Source: SSC3 sp963769585 (GTDB taxonomy: Bacteria > Actinomycetota > Actinomycetes > Propionibacteriales > Nocardioidaceae). Taken from it: a stretch of 64,000 bases of DNA. The first letter of the stretch is position 1. Each line of letters begins with the position of its first letter. Positions 17,566 to 25,090 of this stretch are shown here, piece by piece. Where the stretch lies: NCBI GenBank assembly GCA_963769585.1, contig CAVYMJ010000006.1:868001-932000 (forward strand). The letters are read 5' to 3'. The position numbers were made by a program, and so were the translations under genes. The notes below the pieces were generated by a model. That model had not been told where the DNA came from. It worked only from the letters and a program-made list of their open reading frames with translations, and searched no databases.

Positions 17566-19131
17566 GTGTTCGCAACTCTTTCCGACCGGCTAGCCGAGAC
17601 GTTCAAGAGCCTTCGGGGCAAGGGCCGGCTCTCCGAGGCCGACATCGACGCCACCGCACGCGAGATCCGCATCGCGCTGCTCGAGGCCGACGTCGCCCTG
17701 CCCGTGGTCAAGGAGTTCGTGGCCGCGGTCAAGGAGCGGGCGCGGGGTGAGGAGGTCAGCCAGGCCCTGAACCCGGCCCAACAGATCGTCAAGATCGTGC
17801 ACGAGGAGCTCGTCACGATCCTCGGCGGCGAGACGCGACGGATCCGGTTCGCCAAGCAGCCGCCCACGGTGATCATGCTTGCCGGGCTTCAAGGAGCAGG
17901 AAAGACGACGCTGGCGGCCAAGCTGGCCCTGTGGCTCAAGGAGCAGGGGAACAGCCCGCTGCTGGTCGCCGCGGACCTGCAGCGACCCAACGCCGTCACC
18001 CAGCTCCAGGTCAACGGCGAGCGCGCCGGAGTCAAGGTCTTCGCTCCCGAGGCTGGTAACGGCGTGGGTGACCCCGTCGCCGTCGCGCGCGCCGGTGTCG
18101 AGGAAGCCAAGCGCACCCTGCACGACGTGGTGGTGGTGGACACCGCCGGCCGGCTCGGTGTCGATGCCGAGCTGATGGCCGAGGCAGCGGCGATCCGTGA
18201 CGCGGTCCAGCCGGACGAGATCCTCTTCGTGGTCGACGCGATGATCGGCCAGGACGCGGTCAACACCGCGCAGGCGTTCCTCGACGGGGTCGGGTACGAC
18301 GGCGTGGTCCTCACCAAGCTCGACGGTGATGCTCGCGGAGGTGCGGCGCTGTCGATCCGGTCGCTGACCGGCAAGCCCGTCATGTTCGCCTCGGCCGGTG
18401 AGAAGCTCACCGACTTCGACCTCTTCCACCCGGACCGGATGGCGTCGCGCATCCTCGACATGGGCGACATGCTCACGCTGATCGAGCAGGCCGAGAAGGT
18501 GTTCGACTCCGAGCAGGCGGAGAAGGCGGCTGCCAAGCTGCTCGGCGGTGACGGGGAGTTCACGCTCGAGGACTTCCTGGACCAGATGCTGGCGATTCGC
18601 AAGATGGGCTCGCTGACCAAGATCATGGGCATGCTGCCGGGCATGGGCCAGTTCCGTGACCAGCTGGCCAACTTCGACGAGCGCGAGATCGACCGCATCC
18701 AGGCGATCATCCGGTCGATGACGCCGGGGGAGCGCGCCGCGCCCAAGACGATCGACGGCTCACGCCGCTCCCGCATCGCCAAGGGCTCCGGCGTCACCGT
18801 CGCGGACGTGAACCAGCTGGTCGACCGCTTCTTCGAGGCGCGCAAGATGATGGAGCAGCTGGCCCGCGGTGGCGGGATGGGGCTGCCCGGCTCGCCGGGA
18901 ACGGCACTGGGCAAACGAGCAAAGGGCCGGCAGGCGCCGCAGCAGAAGAAGGCCAAGGGCAAGCGGTCGTCGGGCAACCCGGCCAAGCGTGCCCAGGAGC
19001 AGGCAGCGGCTGCCGATCGCGCCGCAGCGGCTCCGGCGAACCCGTTCGGCGTTCCCGGAGGTCCTTCCCAGGACTTCAACCCCGACGACCTGGTGATGCC
19101 GCCAGAGCTCGCGAAGTTCCTCGAGAAGTAG
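17566..19131 (+). CDS. ffh: Signal recognition particle protein Ffh
   Basis: The 521-aa SRP GTPase binds signal peptides and SRP RNA. N domain FATLSDRLAETFKSLRGKG; G domain with P-loop GLQGAGKTT (about 107), DTAGRLGVDAELM and TKLDGDARGGAALS. The methionine-rich M domain (MLAIRKMGSLTKIMGMLPG and ARKMMEQLARGGGMG) carries the GSGV RNA-binding turn. A long Lys/Ala/Gln tail follows. GTG is preceded by GAGGAACGAC. A TAGGCT -10-like hexamer at 17521 would give a 30-40 base leader separate from glnD. Its receptor FtsY is also encoded in this window; the SRP RNA gene was not found here. Confidence 0.96.
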   Translation: MFATLSDRLAETFKSLRGKGRLSEADIDATAREIRIALLEADVALPVVKEFVAAVKERARGEEVSQALNPAQQIVKIVHEELVTILGGETRRIRFAKQPPTVIMLAGLQGAGKTTLAAKLALWLKEQGNSPLLVAADLQRPNAVTQLQVNGERAGVKVFAPEAGNGVGDPVAVARAGVEEAKRTLHDVVVVDTAGRLGVDAELMAEAAAIRDAVQPDEILFVVDAMIGQDAVNTAQAFLDGVGYDGVVLTKLDGDARGGAALSIRSLTGKPVMFASAGEKLTDFDLFHPDRMASRILDMGDMLTLIEQAEKVFDSEQAEKAAAKLLGGDGEFTLEDFLDQMLAIRKMGSLTKIMGMLPGMGQFRDQLANFDEREIDRIQAIIRSMTPGERAAPKTIDGSRRSRIAKGSGVTVADVNQLVDRFFEARKMMEQLARGGGMGLPGSPGTALGKRAKGRQAPQQKKAKGKRSSGNPAKRAQEQAAAADRAAAAPANPFGVPGGPSQDFNPDDLVMPPELAKFLEK

Positions 19132-19181
19132 GCCCGCTTGCCGCGGTTCTCACGACCGGGCGGGGGAGATAGCGTCTCGGC

Positions 19182-20258
19182 ATGAGTTCGGTGCTGCGGG
19201 TCAGAGGGGTCGTGCTGCCGGAGGGCCAGCGCCGGGACGTGTACGTCGCTGAGGGTGCTGTCACCTACGAGCCGGTCGAGGCAGACGTCTGCGCGGAAGG
19301 GTGGATCGTCCCGGGGCTCGTCGACGCGCACTGCCACGTCGGCCTCGACGCCAACGGCGCGGTCGACGAGGCTACCCAAGAAACCCAGATCACGGCCGAC
19401 CGCGACGCGGGTGCGCTGTTGCTCCGCGACTGCGGTTCGGCCGCCGACACGCGATGGATCGACGAGCGAGAAGACCTCCCGCGACTGATCCGGGCGGGTC
19501 GCCACCTTGCCAGGCCGCGGCGCTACATTCGCAACTACGCCCACGAGATCGAGCCCGATGACCTCGCGACGTACGTCGCCGAGCAGGCGGAGTACGGCGA
19601 CGGCTGGGTGAAGCTGGTGGGGGACTGGATCGAGCGGGAGGCTGGCGATCTGGTCCCGAGCTGGACCCGCGACTCGATCGAGCAGGCTATGAAGGCGGCC
19701 CACGACAGAGGGGCTCGGGTCACGGCCCATGTCTTCGGCGAGGACGCCCTGCCCGACCTGATCGAGTCTGGCATCGACTGCATCGAGCACGGCACCGGAC
19801 TGTCCATCGAGCTCATCGACCAGATGGTCGAGCGGGGCGTCGCGCTGGTGCCGACGGTGCGGCAGCTGAACAACTTCCCCAGCTATGCGGCGGCGGGTGG
19901 GGAGAAGTTCCCGAAGTACGCCGACCACATGAACGCCCTCTACGAGTCTCGTCGCGACGTCATCGGTTCGGCGTACGAGGCTGGCGTGCAGATCTACGCC
20001 GGCACCGATGCCGGTGGCGTGTTGGGCCACGGGCTTATCGCTGACGAGGTCGCCGAGCTCGCGACATACGGCCTGAGCAAGTTCGACGCGCTCGGTGCCG
20101 CCAGCTGGCGTGCCCGTGCCTGGCTCGGCCTCAATGACACCCTCGCCGAGGGCGCTCCCGCCGACTTCGTGGTGTACGACGCGAACCCGCTGGACGACCT
20201 CGGAGTTTTGAAGGACCCGAAGCTGGTCGTCCTACGGGGTCGCGTCGTATCGAGCTAG
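19182..20258 (+). CDS. Amidohydrolase-superfamily metal-dependent hydrolase
   Basis: A 358-aa imidazolonepropionase/prolidase-like amidohydrolase. Metal-binding motifs run in order: DAHCHVG (His50, His52), a candidate bridging Lys in WVKLVGDW, His in VTAHVFG, His in IEHGTG and catalytic Asp in YAGTDAGG. The N-terminal beta sandwich strands (VLRVRGVVLPEGQRRDVYVA) and the returning C-terminal strands (ADFVVYDANPLDDL) are complete. Substrate is unknown; relatives act on peptides, cyclic amides or nucleobase derivatives. TAGCGT ends 6 bases before ATG, implying a leaderless transcript separate from ffh. It is convergent with the DUF1059 gene across a terminator. Confidence 0.9.
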   Translation: MSSVLRVRGVVLPEGQRRDVYVAEGAVTYEPVEADVCAEGWIVPGLVDAHCHVGLDANGAVDEATQETQITADRDAGALLLRDCGSAADTRWIDEREDLPRLIRAGRHLARPRRYIRNYAHEIEPDDLATYVAEQAEYGDGWVKLVGDWIEREAGDLVPSWTRDSIEQAMKAAHDRGARVTAHVFGEDALPDLIESGIDCIEHGTGLSIELIDQMVERGVALVPTVRQLNNFPSYAAAGGEKFPKYADHMNALYESRRDVIGSAYEAGVQIYAGTDAGGVLGHGLIADEVAELATYGLSKFDALGAASWRARAWLGLNDTLAEGAPADFVVYDANPLDDLGVLKDPKLVVLRGRVVSS

Positions 20259-20298
20259 CACGTCCGGGCCTGCCGAGTACGCCGCCGCTGGTCCAGAA

Positions 20299-20324
20299 GA
20301 CCCCGCTCGTCGACTGCCGGGGTC
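20299..20324. terminator. Bidirectional hairpin between convergent genes
   Basis: GACCCCG (20299-20305) pairs with CGGGGTC (20318-20324). It lies between the amidohydrolase stop and the DUF1059 stop; no clear T run on either side. Confidence 0.45.
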
Positions 20325-20339
20325 GCGGTGGTGGTCGCG

Positions 20340-20498
20340 TCAGGCTTCCTGGATCATCGAGCGCAGCTGCTCGCGGCCCAGGGTGCCGACCAGGTCGGGG
20401 TGAGCGTCGCGGACGTGCTTCTCGGCGTTGTCGAGCAGTTCGTCGATGCTGGCGCCGCGAACGGTGACGCCGTCTTCGCAGTTGATCACGTAGGCCAT
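20340..20498 (-). CDS. DUF1059 small protein, first copy
   Basis: A 52-aa protein: MAYVINCEDGVTVRGASIDE then LLDNAEKHVRDAHPDLVG. The C-x2-G-x2-VRG and AExHxRDAHP pattern identifies the DUF1059 family, of unknown function. The ATG at 20498 is fixed by AAGGAGGA five bases upstream; the longer frame to 20567 has none. It is divergent from a SARP-type regulator and has an equal-length paralogue on the far side of that regulator. The single Cys, Asp/Glu and His residues could bind a metal, but this is untested inference. Confidence 0.88.
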   Translation of the reverse strand: MAYVINCEDGVTVRGASIDELLDNAEKHVRDAHPDLVGTLGREQLRSMIQEA

Positions 20499-20593
20499 GA
20501 CTTCCTCCTTCGGTTGGTGCGGGCTGCTGCCCTGCACACGGCAACCGTGCAGGGCTACCCTGGGCAAGAACCTGCTCGAACCTTGGAGAAACC

Positions 20594-21337
20594 TTGGCGT
20601 GGACCACGTGGGTTCAGCTCTGTGGAGGGCTGGCCGTCGCGCACGACGGGGTCCGGGTCGAGCAGCGACTCCCTGGACGCCAAGGTCGCCTCGCCCTGGC
20701 GTACCTCGTCGCCAACGACGACCACTGGGTTACTCGCGACGAACTGGCGTACGCCGTGTGGGGCGAGGACGAGCCGCCCGAGCCGGACGCCGCGCTCGCC
20801 TCGATGCTGTCGAAGATCCGCAAGGTGGTCGGACCGGACCTGCTGCAGGGGCGCTCGTCGCTGCGGTTCGTTCGCGACGACCAGACGCAGGTCGACCTCC
20901 ACCACGCGCGTGAGGCACTGCATCGTGCGCAGGTGCACGTCAAAGCAGGACGACCGGATCTGGGCTGGCAGCCCGCCCATACGGCATGCGCTGTGGCCCG
21001 CCGACGCTTCATGCAGGGCTACGACGCGCCGTGGATCCACGACTGGCGGATGCGAGTCGAGCTCCTCCTGCTCGACGCCCTCGAGGCGGTCGCCCGCACC
21101 TGTCTCGGGATCGGGGACCTACCCATGGCCGAGCGGGCAGCCCAGGATGTCGTGAGCCTCGCGCCGTTTCGAGAGAGCGGCTACTACCTGTTGATGTGCG
21201 CACAGGAGCGTGCGGGGAACCGCGCCAACGCACTGCTCGTCTACGACCGGTTGCGCTGCCTGCTCTCCGACGAGCTTGGTACCGTGCCTGGGCCAGAGGT
21301 GGCACAGGTTCACCAGCGCCTGCTCGGAGCCGGATAG
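20594..21337 (+). CDS. SARP/BTAD-type transcriptional regulator (short form)
   Basis: A 247-aa regulator of the AfsR/SARP family, reduced to DNA-binding and BTAD domains without ATPase or TPR extensions. The winged helix occupies residues about 5-95 (RLALAYLVANDDHWVTRDEL, AYAVWGEDEPPEPDAALASM, LSKIRKVVG). The helical BTAD domain runs to the end (RVELLLLDALEAVARTCLG, PFRESGYYLLMCAQERAGNR, ANALLVYDRLRCLLSDELG). TTG at 20594 starts MAWTTWVQL with GGAGAAA nearby. It is flanked by two DUF1059 genes, one divergent and one convergent, its most likely targets. No biosynthetic cluster is adjacent, so it is not obviously an antibiotic regulator. Confidence 0.88.
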   Translation: MAWTTWVQLCGGLAVAHDGVRVEQRLPGRQGRLALAYLVANDDHWVTRDELAYAVWGEDEPPEPDAALASMLSKIRKVVGPDLLQGRSSLRFVRDDQTQVDLHHAREALHRAQVHVKAGRPDLGWQPAHTACAVARRRFMQGYDAPWIHDWRMRVELLLLDALEAVARTCLGIGDLPMAERAAQDVVSLAPFRESGYYLLMCAQERAGNRANALLVYDRLRCLLSDELGTVPGPEVAQVHQRLLGAG

Positions 21338-21345
21338 GACAAGCC

Positions 21346-21504
21346 CTAGACCATCTCGGCCTGACCCACGATGTCGTCCCGGCTGACCTTGCCTACCTGG
21401 TCCGGGTGTGCGTCCGCGAGGTGCTCCTGAGCCCTCTCCCAGAGCCCGTCTTGGCTGTCGGACCGGAAGACGAACCCGCACAGGCACGTTACTTGGAGAG
21501 CCAC
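21346..21504 (-). CDS. DUF1059-like small protein, second copy
   Basis: From GTG at 21504 the product is 52 aa: MALQVTCLCGFVFRSDSQDG, LWERAQEHLADAHPDQVGKV, ending SRDDIVGQAEMV. It aligns without gaps to the first copy (Cys7, Gly10, Arg14, Ser17, Asp19, Leu21, Ala25, His28, DAHPD, VG). It has an extra Cys at position 9 and has lost the VRG motif, so it is a diverged paralogue. The ribosome site is weak. It is convergent with the SARP gene, only 8 bases between stops, so antisense effects on the regulator transcript are possible. Confidence 0.75.
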   Translation of the reverse strand: MALQVTCLCGFVFRSDSQDGLWERAQEHLADAHPDQVGKVSRDDIVGQAEMV

Positions 21505-21594
21505 CTGCTCATCTTGGCACCGCCCGAGCGGCGGCGCCACGCTCTCGCCTTCGTCGCCTCGACGGGTCGGGCCGCCGGTGCCTCGGGGACCCAA

Positions 21595-21624
21595 TTCGGT
21601 GGACGGCCCCGCTTCTGGCAGAAT
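21595..21624 (+). promoter_or_regulatory. Candidate rpsP promoter
   Basis: TTCGGT (21595-21600), 18-base spacer, CAGAAT (21619-21624). The predicted start is about 120 bases before rpsP. The layout matches candidate promoters before rplS, rpsB and ylxR. Confidence 0.4.
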
Positions 21625-21679
21625 GTGCGGCTGAGTCCTGAGCGACCGGACCCTCTCATCCGTGTCGAGCAGGCCCTAC

Positions 21680-21717
21680 GAGCCAAGCACCTGGTCCCCA
21701 CCAGGATCGTGAGGCTC
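21680..21717 (+). promoter_or_regulatory. Two-level hairpin in the rpsP leader
   Basis: GAGCC (21680-21684) pairs with GGCTC (21713-21717). Inside, CCTGG (21690-21694) pairs with CCAGG (21701-21705). The internal loops AAGCA and ATCGTGA separate the stems. It lies 34 bases before the rpsP start and could be a ribosomal-protein autoregulatory site, which is inference. Confidence 0.35.
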
Positions 21718-21750
21718 ATCCACACCACATTCCAAGGAGACACCACACCC

Positions 21751-22443
21751 GTGGCCGTCAAGATTCGACTCAAGCGCATGGGCAAGATCCGCGCGCCGTA
21801 CTACCGCATCGTTGTTGCCGACTCGCGCACCAAGCGTGACGGTCGCGTGATCGAGGAGATCGGCAAGTACCACCCCAAGGAGGAGCCCTCGTTCATCGAG
21901 GTCAAGTCCGACCGGGCCGCGTACTGGCTGGGTGTCGGTGCGCAGCCGACCGAGGCCGTCGCTGCCATCCTCAAGGTGACCGGTGACTGGCAGAAGTTCC
22001 AGGGCACCGAGGGCGCCGAAGGCACCCTCAGGGTCAAGGAGACCGGCAAGACCAAGCAGGAGATCTTCAACGACATCCTGAAGGAGTCCGGCAGCGAGCC
22101 CGCCTCCGAGGCCGTGACCAAGAGGGCCGCCAAGAAGGCCGACAAGCCTGAGAAGGCCGACAAGCCCGAGAAGGCCGAGAAGGCCGACAAGCCCGAGAAG
22201 GCCGAGAAGGCCGAGAAGGCTCCCGCTGCCGAGGCCCCGGCCGAGGCTGTGACTGACGTCGAGGTTCCTGCTGACGCCGAGACTCCTGCCGACCCCGAGG
22301 CTCCCGCGGAGACCCAGGCTCAGGTCGACGCCGAAGCTCCCGCCGACGCCGAGGTCCCGGCAACTGAGACCCCGGCATCTGAGGCGGAGGCCACTGAGAC
22401 TGAGGCCACTGAGGCTGAGGCTCCCGCAGAGACAAAGGCCTGA
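21751..22443 (+). CDS. rpsP: 30S ribosomal protein S16 with long acidic tail
   Basis: Ribosomal protein S16 of the small subunit body. GTG at 21751, preceded by CAAGGAGA, starts MAVKIRLKRMGKIRAPYYRI; the core domain covers about 110 residues (GRVIEEIGKYHPKEEP, AYWLGVGAQPTEAV). The protein is 230 aa, far longer than the usual 80-170. The extra part is low complexity: lysine-rich repeats (ADKPEKADKPEKAEKADKPE) followed by an acidic Ala/Pro/Glu tail. The frame is open far upstream to 20986 but that part overlaps the SARP and DUF1059 genes and is not coding. It heads the group with khpA; a strong terminator separates rimM. Confidence 0.96.
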   Translation: MAVKIRLKRMGKIRAPYYRIVVADSRTKRDGRVIEEIGKYHPKEEPSFIEVKSDRAAYWLGVGAQPTEAVAAILKVTGDWQKFQGTEGAEGTLRVKETGKTKQEIFNDILKESGSEPASEAVTKRAAKKADKPEKADKPEKAEKADKPEKAEKAEKAPAAEAPAEAVTDVEVPADAETPADPEAPAETQAQVDAEAPADAEVPATETPASEAEATETEATEAEAPAETKA

Positions 22444-22448
22444 TCCGG

Positions 22449-22691
22449 ATGCTGTCCGACGCGCTCGAGCACCTCGTCCGCGGCATCGTCAAGCACCCGG
22501 ACGACGTGACCGTACGTGACAAGCAGTTGCGGCAAGGCTCGATCCTCGAGGTGCGCGTCCACCCCGAGGACCTGGGCAAGGTCATCGGCCGCAACGGACG
22601 CACCGCGACCGCTCTCCGCACTGTCGTGGGTGCGATCGCAGGCAAGGGTGGCGCTCGCATCGACTTCGTGGATGTAGACCGTCGCCGCTGA
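22449..22691 (+). CDS. khpA: KH-domain RNA-binding protein KhpA
   Basis: An 80-aa single KH domain, expected to bind RNA, often with a KhpB/EloR partner. The GxxG loop is in LGKVIGRNGRTATALRTVV, flanked by LEVRVHPEDLGK and a GGARIDFVDVD strand. It lies five bases after rpsP with AAAGG as ribosome site, the conserved rpsP-khpA-rimM-trmD order. The basic C-terminus ends DVDRRR. No partner gene is present in this window. Confidence 0.93.
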   Translation: MLSDALEHLVRGIVKHPDDVTVRDKQLRQGSILEVRVHPEDLGKVIGRNGRTATALRTVVGAIAGKGGARIDFVDVDRRR

Positions 22692-22733
22692 GGGTTACGC
22701 GCCTCGCAAGGGTGCACTCGACTACTCGACGTG

Positions 22734-22766
22734 AGGTGGGGAGGCCCGGTGGGCCTCCCCACCTTT
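22734..22766 (+). terminator. Perfect 14-bp intrinsic terminator between khpA and rimM
   Basis: AGGTGGGGAGGCCC (22734-22747), loop GGT, GGGCCTCCCCACCT (22751-22764), then TT. The stem is perfect and very GC-rich; it ends 21 bases before the rimM start. It should stop most rpsP-khpA transcripts or act as an attenuator. Confidence 0.8.
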
Positions 22767-22787
22767 CGTCTCTGGAAGGCTCGTCCC

Positions 22788-23339
22788 ATGACTACCGAGG
22801 TCGTCGTCGGCAGGATCGGCAAGGCTCATGGCATCAAAGGTGAGGTCTCGGTCGAGCCGCGCACCGACGAGCCGGACCGCCGCCTCGCGGTCGGTACGGC
22901 GCTCGCCGCCGCCCGTCCGAACGGGACCGACCGGCGCACCCTCACGATCAGGACCACCCGCTGGCACCAGGACCGGCTGCTCGTCTTCTTCGAGGAGATC
23001 CCCGACCGTAACGCGGCCGAGGCCGCGCGGGGGCTGGTGCTCAGCGTCACGATCGACCCGTCTGACTCCCCGGAAGACCCCGACGAGTACTACGACCACC
23101 AGCTGGTGGGGCTCACGGCTCTGACCACCCAAGGCGGTGCGGTCGGAACGGTCGCGGAGGTGATCCACACCTCCGGGCAGGACCTGCTGGCCATCAGGCG
23201 CACTGAAGGTGGGGAGGTGCTGGTTCCCTTCGTCCACGCCTTGGTGCCGGTGGTGGACCTCGCGGCCGGGCGGCTCGAGATCGCCGACCGGCCCGGGTTG
23301 CTCAACCCCGACGAGGCCGAGGAAGTCCCGGAGGTCTGA
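22788..23339 (+). CDS. rimM: Ribosome maturation factor RimM
   Basis: A 183-aa assembly factor for the 30S head. N-terminal RimM domain: TEVVVGRIGKAHGIKGEVSV and RLLVFFEEIPDRNAAEAARG. The C-terminal PRC-barrel is DEYYDHQLVGLTA through LLAIRRTEGGEVLVPFVHAL. ATG at 22788, with GGAAGG upstream, is preferred to the in-frame start at 22731, which lies inside the terminator. trmD follows after two bases. No promoter is obvious between the terminator and ATG, so expression may depend on read-through. Confidence 0.95.
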   Translation: MTTEVVVGRIGKAHGIKGEVSVEPRTDEPDRRLAVGTALAAARPNGTDRRTLTIRTTRWHQDRLLVFFEEIPDRNAAEAARGLVLSVTIDPSDSPEDPDEYYDHQLVGLTALTTQGGAVGTVAEVIHTSGQDLLAIRRTEGGEVLVPFVHALVPVVDLAAGRLEIADRPGLLNPDEAEEVPEV

Positions 23340-23341
23340 GA

Positions 23342-24517
23342 GTGCGCATCGACGTCGTCTCCATCTTCCCCGAGTACCTCGCCCCCTTAGGGCTGTCCCT
23401 GCCCGGCAAGGCCAGGGACAAGGGGCTCCTCGACGTCCACGTCCATGACCTGCGCGAGTGGACCAAGGACCGGCACCACACCGTCGACGACTCCCCGTAC
23501 GGCGGCGGGGCGGGGATGGTGATGAAGCCGGAACCGTGGGGGGAGGCTCTCGATGCGGTAGTGACCGAAGGCTGCGTGCTCGTGGTTCCCACGCCGAGCG
23601 GCGAGCCGTTCACCCAGGCGGTGGCCGAGCAGCTGGCCGGCGAGGCGCATCTGGTGTTCGCCTGCGGCCGCTACGAGGGCATCGACCAGCGAGTAGTGGA
23701 CCACTTCGCCGGGCGGCTGCGGGTCAGGGAGCTGTCGATCGGCGACTACGTGCTCAACGGGGGTGAGGTGGCCGCCCTGGCGATCACCGAGGCCGTCGTA
23801 CGGCTGCTGCCTGGGTTCATGGGCAACCCGGACTCGTTGGCCGAGGAGTCGCACGGCGAGACGGGCCTGCTGGAGTACCCGGTCTACACCAAACCTGCGC
23901 AGTGGCGGGGGCTGTCCGTGCCTGAGGTGCTGCTGTCGGGCAACCACGCCGCGATCGCACGATGGCGGCATGACGAGGCGGTACGCCGCACCGCGGAGCG
24001 CCGCCCCGACCTGGCCCACCCGAGCCAGGTCGTCCACCCCAGCCACGTCGACGGCCCAGACCTCGAGCTAGGACTGGGGGTCCCCGCCGACGGGCCGGAG
24101 ATCCTCACCCTCCAGCGGGCCTGCTGGGTGCAGGAGGCGCTCGCCAACGACCTGCTCGACCTCCCGGCCCTGACCGAGTCGCTTGAGGACGTCCAGGCCT
24201 GGATGAACGAGTGGACGGTTCTGGTGCTGCGGTCCGGAGGCAGGCTGGTCGGCGCCGTGCGGGGCCGGACGTCGCGCAGCGGCGCCTGGGACATCGGCCG
24301 GCTGATGGTTGCGCCCGACCTCCAAGGCAGGGGCCTGGGCAGGCTGCTGCTGGAGAGGATCGAGGAGGCGGCCCCGGACGGCACCGAGCAGGTTCGGCTC
24401 TTCACCGGCGCTCGCAGCACGGCGAACCTCAGGATGTACAAGAAGGCCGGCTACCGGGTCGTCGGCCCCCTCGACGGCGACCCGAGCGCCGTCCGACTGC
24501 AGAAGCAGCGTCGCTGA
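23342..24517 (+). CDS. trmD: tRNA (guanine37-N1)-methyltransferase TrmD fused to a GNAT acetyltransferase domain
   Basis: Residues 1 to about 235 are a complete TrmD, which methylates G37 of tRNAs to prevent frameshifting. Visible are MRIDVVSIFPEYLAPL, DDSPYGGGAGMVMKPEP, the trefoil-knot SAM site FACGRYEGIDQR and LSIGDYVLNGGE, then AQWRGLSVPEVLLSGNH. After a linker, residues about 250-391 form a GNAT domain: AWMNEWTVLVLRSGGRLVGA, IGRLMVAPDLQGRGLGRLLL with the acetyl-CoA binding QGRGLG, and a NLRMYKKAGYRVVG end. No stop or frameshift separates the parts. The acetylation target is unknown. GTG at 23342 follows rimM by two bases. Confidence 0.93.
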   Translation: MRIDVVSIFPEYLAPLGLSLPGKARDKGLLDVHVHDLREWTKDRHHTVDDSPYGGGAGMVMKPEPWGEALDAVVTEGCVLVVPTPSGEPFTQAVAEQLAGEAHLVFACGRYEGIDQRVVDHFAGRLRVRELSIGDYVLNGGEVAALAITEAVVRLLPGFMGNPDSLAEESHGETGLLEYPVYTKPAQWRGLSVPEVLLSGNHAAIARWRHDEAVRRTAERRPDLAHPSQVVHPSHVDGPDLELGLGVPADGPEILTLQRACWVQEALANDLLDLPALTESLEDVQAWMNEWTVLVLRSGGRLVGAVRGRTSRSGAWDIGRLMVAPDLQGRGLGRLLLERIEEAAPDGTEQVRLFTGARSTANLRMYKKAGYRVVGPLDGDPSAVRLQKQRR

Positions 24518-24518
24518 T

Positions 24519-24702
24519 TTCTCGCAGCCGGGACGGCTGTGGCAGACTTGCTCCTTGGTCCTGAGCGTCCACGGCCATCCGACCCCGTGTCGGAGCCGGC
24601 GGTCCACCTGCCACAGGGGGAGCACCGCGTGACGCGTCCCAGGCCACTGACAGGACAATCACCACATCCGTGGGTGACCTGTGGCGCCCCCGAGGAGACA
24701 TC
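24519..24702 (+). promoter_or_regulatory. Candidate promoter and structured leader of rplS
   Basis: TTCTCG (24519-24524), 18-base spacer, CAGACT (24543-24548) gives a predicted leader of about 150 bases. It contains CCGAC-5-GTCGG (24579-24593) and several GTGG/CCAC pairings. No convincing ORF lies in this stretch. Autoregulation by L19 is possible but only inferred. Confidence 0.35.
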
Positions 24703-25065
24703 ATGACGAACGTCATCGACACGCTCGCCGCTGCTGCCAAGCGCGACGACGTCCCCCAGTTCCGCGCCGGCGACACCCTCAAGGTCCACGTCAAGGTCGT
24801 CGAGGGCAACCGCTCCCGCGTCCAGGTGTTCCAGGGCGTCTGTATCCGGATCCAGGGATCGGGCATCGGCCGTACGTTCACCGTTCGCAAGGTCTCCTTC
24901 GGCGTCGGGGTCGAGCGCACCTTCCCGGTGCACACCCCGATCATCGACAAGATCGAGGTCGTCACCCGGGGCGACGTACGCCGCGCCAAGCTGTACTACC
25001 TGCGCAACCTTCGCGGCAAGGCCGCCAAGATCAAGGAGAAGCGCGAGTCGATTCCGACCCGCTGA
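24703..25065 (+). CDS. rplS: 50S ribosomal protein L19
   Basis: A 120-aa protein at the 30S-50S interface. MTNVIDTLAAAAKRDDVPQF, AGDTLKVHVKVVEGNRSRVQ, VFQGVCIRIQGSGIGRTFTV, FPVHTPIIDKIEVV and DVRRAKLYYLRNLRGKAAKI give full-length L19 identity. ATG at 24703 with GAGGAGA upstream is preferred to the in-frame GTG at 24670. lepB follows after 25 bases but has its own -10-like element. The usual actinobacterial trmD-rplS-lepB-rnhB order is kept. Confidence 0.97.
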   Translation: MTNVIDTLAAAAKRDDVPQFRAGDTLKVHVKVVEGNRSRVQVFQGVCIRIQGSGIGRTFTVRKVSFGVGVERTFPVHTPIIDKIEVVTRGDVRRAKLYYLRNLRGKAAKIKEKRESIPTR

Positions 25066-25090
25066 CCTCCCAGACACGTAGGCTCACGAC

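Noticed and set aside
17889..20030. A 713-codon minus-strand open frame across ffh and the amidohydrolase gene
   Set aside because: Antisense to two well-supported genes; composition is serine/arginine shadow coding with no motif.
20986..22443. One long gene joining the region before rpsP to rpsP
   Set aside because: Only the part from 21751 is ribosomal protein S16 and has a ribosome site; the upstream frame overlaps the SARP and DUF1059 genes.
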